A stretch of DNA of 64,000 nt from Aminobacter ciceronei. Its GTDB lineage: Bacteria > Pseudomonadota > Alphaproteobacteria > Rhizobiales > Rhizobiaceae. The translations under genes and the position numbers were made by a program. Shown here piece by piece: positions 61,148-64,000 of the stretch (within the stretch, counting starts at the first letter, position 1; every line of letters starts with the position of its first letter). The notes under the pieces are model-generated. The model was not told the origin of the DNA. It was given only the letters and a program-made list of their open reading frames with translations, and did no database searches. The stretch spans positions 1 through 64,000 of the forward strand of contig NZ_JACJHY010000024.1 in NCBI RefSeq assembly GCF_014138625.1, given 5' to 3'.

Positions 61148-61954
61148 ATGAAAATTGCGCTCCACTCCGCGATCGGCCTCTGCGCGGCATTGCTTGCCGC
61201 TGCCCCGGCCCACGCCTCCTCGTCAGCCTGGTTCGAAGCCGATGGCGGCCGTTTCCGCTTGGTCACCTCGGGGGTGCCTGATGCATCCGGCAAGCTGCAG
61301 GGCGTGCTCGACATCGAGCTCAAGCCCGGCTGGAAAACCTATTGGCGGGACCCCGGCAATTCCGGCGTGCCGCCGCAGATCGACGTCTCGGCAAGCCGCA
61401 ACGTATCGGGCGTCGACCTGTCCTACCCGGCGCCGCGCCGTCATGACGACGGCTATGCCAAATGGGCCGGCTACGACCACTCCGTGCGCCTGCCCGTGAG
61501 CTTTACCGTCACCGCCCCGGGCGAACCGGCGACCATCACCGCCAACGTCTTCCTCGGCGTCTGCGAGACGATCTGCGTGCCGGTGCAGGCCACGCTTGAG
61601 GTCGATCCCGCCGCCGATCCCGACAATCCAGGCGATGCCATCCTGGTGAAGACGGCGCTTGCCGCCCTCCCCGGTGCCGCACAACAGGACTTCGGCGCCA
61701 CGCTGGAGCCGACCGAAGGCGAGCATGTCTCGATCACCGCGACGGCGCCTGGTCCCGCCGATGCGCTGGATGTCTTCGTCGCCGGCGTCGACGGCTACGT
61801 CTTCGGCACGCCCGAGCGGCACATAGAGGGCGGCAAGGCGGTGTTCACCGTCAAGCTGCTCGAACGCCCTGACACAAAGCCAGCCGGCAAGGGACTGCCC
61901 TACACGCTGACAAGTGCTGCAGGCGCCGTCGAGGGATTTTTGCCCTATCCCTGA
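61148..61954 (+). CDS. secreted DsbD-like domain protein
   Basis: A 268-residue exported protein with a signal peptide (MKIALHSAIGLCAALLAAA, cleavage after AHA). It has an N-terminal DsbD alpha/thiol-disulfide interchange-like domain (about 25-170; YWRDPGNSGVPPQID and the Cys pair CETIC). It lacks the membrane and thioredoxin domains of full DsbD. It may take electrons from a separate CcdA/DsbD-type membrane protein. GGGAGG lies about 15 bases before ATG 61148. It stands between yqgE (divergent) and the peroxiredoxin gene. Confidence 0.83.
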   Translation: MKIALHSAIGLCAALLAAAPAHASSSAWFEADGGRFRLVTSGVPDASGKLQGVLDIELKPGWKTYWRDPGNSGVPPQIDVSASRNVSGVDLSYPAPRRHDDGYAKWAGYDHSVRLPVSFTVTAPGEPATITANVFLGVCETICVPVQATLEVDPAADPDNPGDAILVKTALAALPGAAQQDFGATLEPTEGEHVSITATAPGPADALDVFVAGVDGYVFGTPERHIEGGKAVFTVKLLERPDTKPAGKGLPYTLTSAAGAVEGFLPYP

Positions 61955-62089
61955 CTTTTTACCCTATCCCTGAAAAGGGCTGTCCAGCTTCCTATATCCA
62001 GCTGGCCATTGGACGCGGGCGACATCTGCGCTAGGTGATTGCCGCGTCCTTCCGATTTCAACTCGAACTCTACGCTTACGAGGAAATTC

Positions 62090-62575
62090 ATGACCATTTC
62101 GATCGGCGACAAGCTGCCAGCGGCCACGTTCAAGACGATGACCGCCGATGGCGCCAAGAGCATCAGCTCCGATGAAATCTTTGCCGGCAAGAAGGTCGTG
62201 CTGTTTGCGGTACCGGGCGCCTTCACGCCGACCTGCAGCAACAACCACCTGCCCGGCTATGTCGAGAACCATGACGCGATCATCGCGCGCGGCGTCGACA
62301 CCATTGCGGTGGTTTCGGTCAACGACGTCCATGTCATGGGCGCCTGGGCCCGGTTCAGCGGCGGCGAAGGCAAGGTGCAGTTCCTCGCCGACGGCAGCGG
62401 TGATTTCGCCCGCGCCATCGGCCTCGACACCGACCTTTCGGCCGCCGGCATGGGCCTGCGCTCGAAGCGTTATTCGATGATTGTCGAAGACGGCAAGGTC
62501 GCCCAGCTCAACCTCGAGGGCGCACCCGGCCAGGCCGTCGATTCGGGCGCGGCCCGCATTCTCGAACAGCTCTGA
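62090..62575 (+). CDS. peroxiredoxin, Prx5/type II-like
   Basis: A 161-residue peroxiredoxin of the AhpE/Prx5-like group reducing peroxides with a glutathione- or thioredoxin-type donor. The peroxidatic cysteine is Cys49 (VPGAFTPTCSNNHLPGY), with Thr and Pro of the active site conserved. The tail LEGAPGQAVDSGAARILEQL is typical. AGGA precedes ATG 62090. A convergent hairpin terminator separates it from rnhA. Confidence 0.93.
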   Translation: MTISIGDKLPAATFKTMTADGAKSISSDEIFAGKKVVLFAVPGAFTPTCSNNHLPGYVENHDAIIARGVDTIAVVSVNDVHVMGAWARFSGGEGKVQFLADGSGDFARAIGLDTDLSAAGMGLRSKRYSMIVEDGKVAQLNLEGAPGQAVDSGAARILEQL

Positions 62576-62599
62576 CTGACACAGCTCCAAGACTGAAAA

Positions 62600-62627
62600 G
62601 GGCGCGCGGCCTTACGGCGGCGCGCCC
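62600..62627. terminator. convergent terminator between peroxiredoxin gene and rnhA
   Basis: An 8-base stem (GGGCGCGC with GCGCGCCC) continues, after one G-G mismatch, with GCC/GGC and a TTAC loop. On the minus strand it is followed by TTTTC. It is best read as the rnhA-side intrinsic terminator and can also serve the peroxiredoxin gene. Confidence 0.8.
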
Positions 62628-62647
62628 ACTCGGGTCTGGCAGAAGGC

Positions 62648-63097
62648 CTATGCCTTGCGGCCACTCTTGAACGGCGCCATACCCTCACGCGCCAGCTCGT
62701 CGGCGCGTTCGTTCTCAGGATGGCCGGCATGGCCCTTGACCCAGTGCCACTTGACCTTGTGACGCCTGTTGGCCTCATCAAGCGCCTGCCACAGCTCGCC
62801 GTTCTTGACCGGCTTCTTGTCGGCGGTCTTCCAGCCGTTCTTCTTCCAGCCGTGGATCCATTTCGAGATCCCGTCCATGACGTATTTGCTGTCGGTGTGC
62901 AGGTCGATCTCGCACGGCTCCTTGAGGGAGTTCAGGGCAGATATGGCAGCCAGCAACTCCATACGATTGTTGGTGGTCTCCGCCTCGCCGCCCGACAGCT
63001 CCTTGACCTTGGCCTTGTAGCGCATGAGCGCCCCCCAGCCACCCGGACCCGGATTGCCCGAGCAGGCGCCATCGGTGAAAATTTCAACTTGCTTCAT
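62648..63097 (-). CDS. rnhA: ribonuclease HI
   Basis: A 149-residue RNase H degrading RNA in RNA-DNA hybrids. The catalytic residues are Asp9 ([15 protein letters not shown]), Glu47 (NNRMELLAA), Asp69 ([11 protein letters not shown]) and Asp133 (ENERADELA), with His123 in [10 protein letters not shown]. Its start overlaps the thrB stop (ATGA), so it is coupled to the homoserine kinase gene, a common Rhizobiales arrangement. Confidence 0.96.
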   Translation of the reverse strand: MKQVEIFTDGACSGNPGPGGWGALMRYKAKVKELSGGEAETTNNRMELLAAISALNSLKEPCEIDLHTDSKYVMDGISKWIHGWKKNGWKTADKKPVKNGELWQALDEANRRHKVKWHWVKGHAGHPENERADELAREGMAPFKSGRKA

Positions 63098-64000
63098 TTC
63101 AGTCCGTATTCCTGGGCGGTCTTGATCGTCCGGTGGAAGCGCATGCGGCGGATGTATTCCGACGGGTCACGCTTCATCACCAGCCCGCCGTCCGGCACCG
63201 TCAGCCAGTCGTAGAGCCGCGTCAGCATGAAGCGCAGGGCCGAGCCGCGCGCCAGGATCGGCAGCGCTGCCTTCTCGTCCGCGCTGAGCGGGCGGACGCT
63301 CTGATAGCCGTCCAGCAGGGCCGTGCCCTTGGTCAGGTTGAAGGAAAAATCCTTCTCGAAGCACCAGGCATTGAGGCAGGTGGCGAGGTCGTAGGCGTAG
63401 GCGTCGTTGCAGGCGAAATAGAAGTCGATCAGGCCCGACAGATTGTCGCCGAGGAAAAACACATTGTCCGGGAACAGGTCGGCGTGGATGACGCCCGACG
63501 GCAGGTTCTTTGGCCAGTTCTTCTCGAACTCGGCAAAGTCGGCGTCGACTTCGCAGGCGAGCCCGGGCTCGACTTCGTCGGCACGTGGATGTGCAGCATC
63601 CCAGAGCTTGCGCCAGCCATCGATGGCGAGCGAATTCGGCCGCGTCATCGCAAAGTCCCTGCCGGCGATGTGCAGTTCGGCCAGCGCCCTGCCGACCTCG
63701 CGGCAATGCACGACCTGAGGCCGGCGCAGCCACATACCTTCCAGGAAGGTGATGATGACGGCCGGACGGCCGGCCAGCGTGCCGATGACATTCCCGTCCT
63801 TGCCGTCGACCGGCAGGGGGCAGGAAATGCCCTTGTGGGCAAGATGCTGCATCAGGCCGAGGAAGAACGGCAGGTCCGCCTTGTCGACTCGCTTCTCATA
63901 CAGCGTCAGGATGTATGACCCTGTCGTCGTGTGCAGCAGGAAGTTGGTGTTCTCGGTCCCCTCGGCAATGCCCTTGTAGGACAGCAACTCGCCGACCGGA
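63094..64000 (-). CDS. thrB: homoserine kinase, partial (5' end beyond window)
   Basis: The C-terminal 300 or so residues of a ThrB of the choline-kinase-like (type II) family, which phosphorylates homoserine for threonine synthesis. It has [20 protein letters not shown] near the visible start, the Brenner/catalytic segment [19 protein letters not shown], and [15 protein letters not shown]. The reading frame is open to base 64000 (VGELLSYKG in frame). About 20 residues of the N-terminus lie outside the window, so the start codon is not visible. It is coupled to rnhA. Confidence 0.93.
   Translation of the reverse strand, partial: PVGELLSYKGIAEGTENTNFLLHTTTGSYILTLYEKRVDKADLPFFLGLMQHLAHKGISCPLPVDGKDGNVIGTLAGRPAVIITFLEGMWLRRPQVVHCREVGRALAELHIAGRDFAMTRPNSLAIDGWRKLWDAAHPRADEVEPGLACEVDADFAEFEKNWPKNLPSGVIHADLFPDNVFFLGDNLSGLIDFYFACNDAYAYDLATCLNAWCFEKDFSFNLTKGTALLDGYQSVRPLSADEKAALPILARGSALRFMLTRLYDWLTVPDGGLVMKRDPSEYIRRMRFHRTIKTAQEYGLK

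Overview
The window is G+C-rich, densely coded DNA from an alphaproteobacterium. It is most likely of the order Hyphomicrobiales (Rhizobiales) and close to Mesorhizobium, Aminobacter or Phyllobacterium. The evidence is a CcrM-type GANTC methyltransferase, the housekeeping run smc - dsbA - DUF721/dciA - mutY - HAD - ccrM, the run thrC - M16 peptidase - rimJ - EAL protein, and a thrB - rnhA - peroxiredoxin edge. The genus is inferred from gene content only. I see no rRNA, complete tRNA, CRISPR array or complete insertion sequence.

Layout: (A) 172-12433 is a catabolic cluster. A LysR regulator diverges from a very clear 2,2-dialkylglycine decarboxylase (dgdA). Tightly coupled behind it are a split adenosylcobalamin acyl-CoA mutase with its G-protein chaperone, an enoyl-CoA hydratase, an acyl-CoA ligase, an AraC regulator, a 3-hydroxyacyl-CoA-type SDR, a thiolase and a LivJ-like binding protein. 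The mutase carries Val90 and Asp117, which places it with 2-hydroxyisobutyryl-CoA mutases rather than methylmalonyl-CoA mutases. (B) 13067-24734 is a cell-wall salvage island: anmK, a beta-lactamase-fold hydrolase, a Dpp-type peptide ABC importer, murQ, a BadF-type amino-sugar kinase, a murA paralogue and an RpiR regulator, with three matching GGAAT-N5-ATTCC operator candidates. (C) 24762-33758 is assimilatory nitrate/nitrite reduction: nasA, nirD, nirB, a nitrate transporter and nasS-nasT. A sigma-54 promoter and a leader containing an intrinsic terminator lie in front of the transporter. (D) 33877-38845 is an RND efflux pump diverging from a TetR gene, with a palindromic operator between them. 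(E) 39037-64000 is mostly housekeeping: GT25 glycosyltransferase, smc, dsbA, dciA, mutY, ccrM, a GT4-type glycosyltransferase, small regulator/enzyme pairs, thrC, M16 protease, rimJ, a membrane GGDEF-EAL protein, yqgE, a DsbD-like protein, peroxiredoxin, rnhA and a thrB cut by the window end.

The two most interesting systems are A and B. A reads as a pathway for carbon skeletons with a quaternary alpha carbon, such as 2-aminoisobutyrate, isovaline or 2-hydroxyisobutyrate. B reads as a self-contained importer plus enzymes for anhydro-muropeptides or MurNAc under one repressor. Both functional readings are inferences from gene content and active-site residues.
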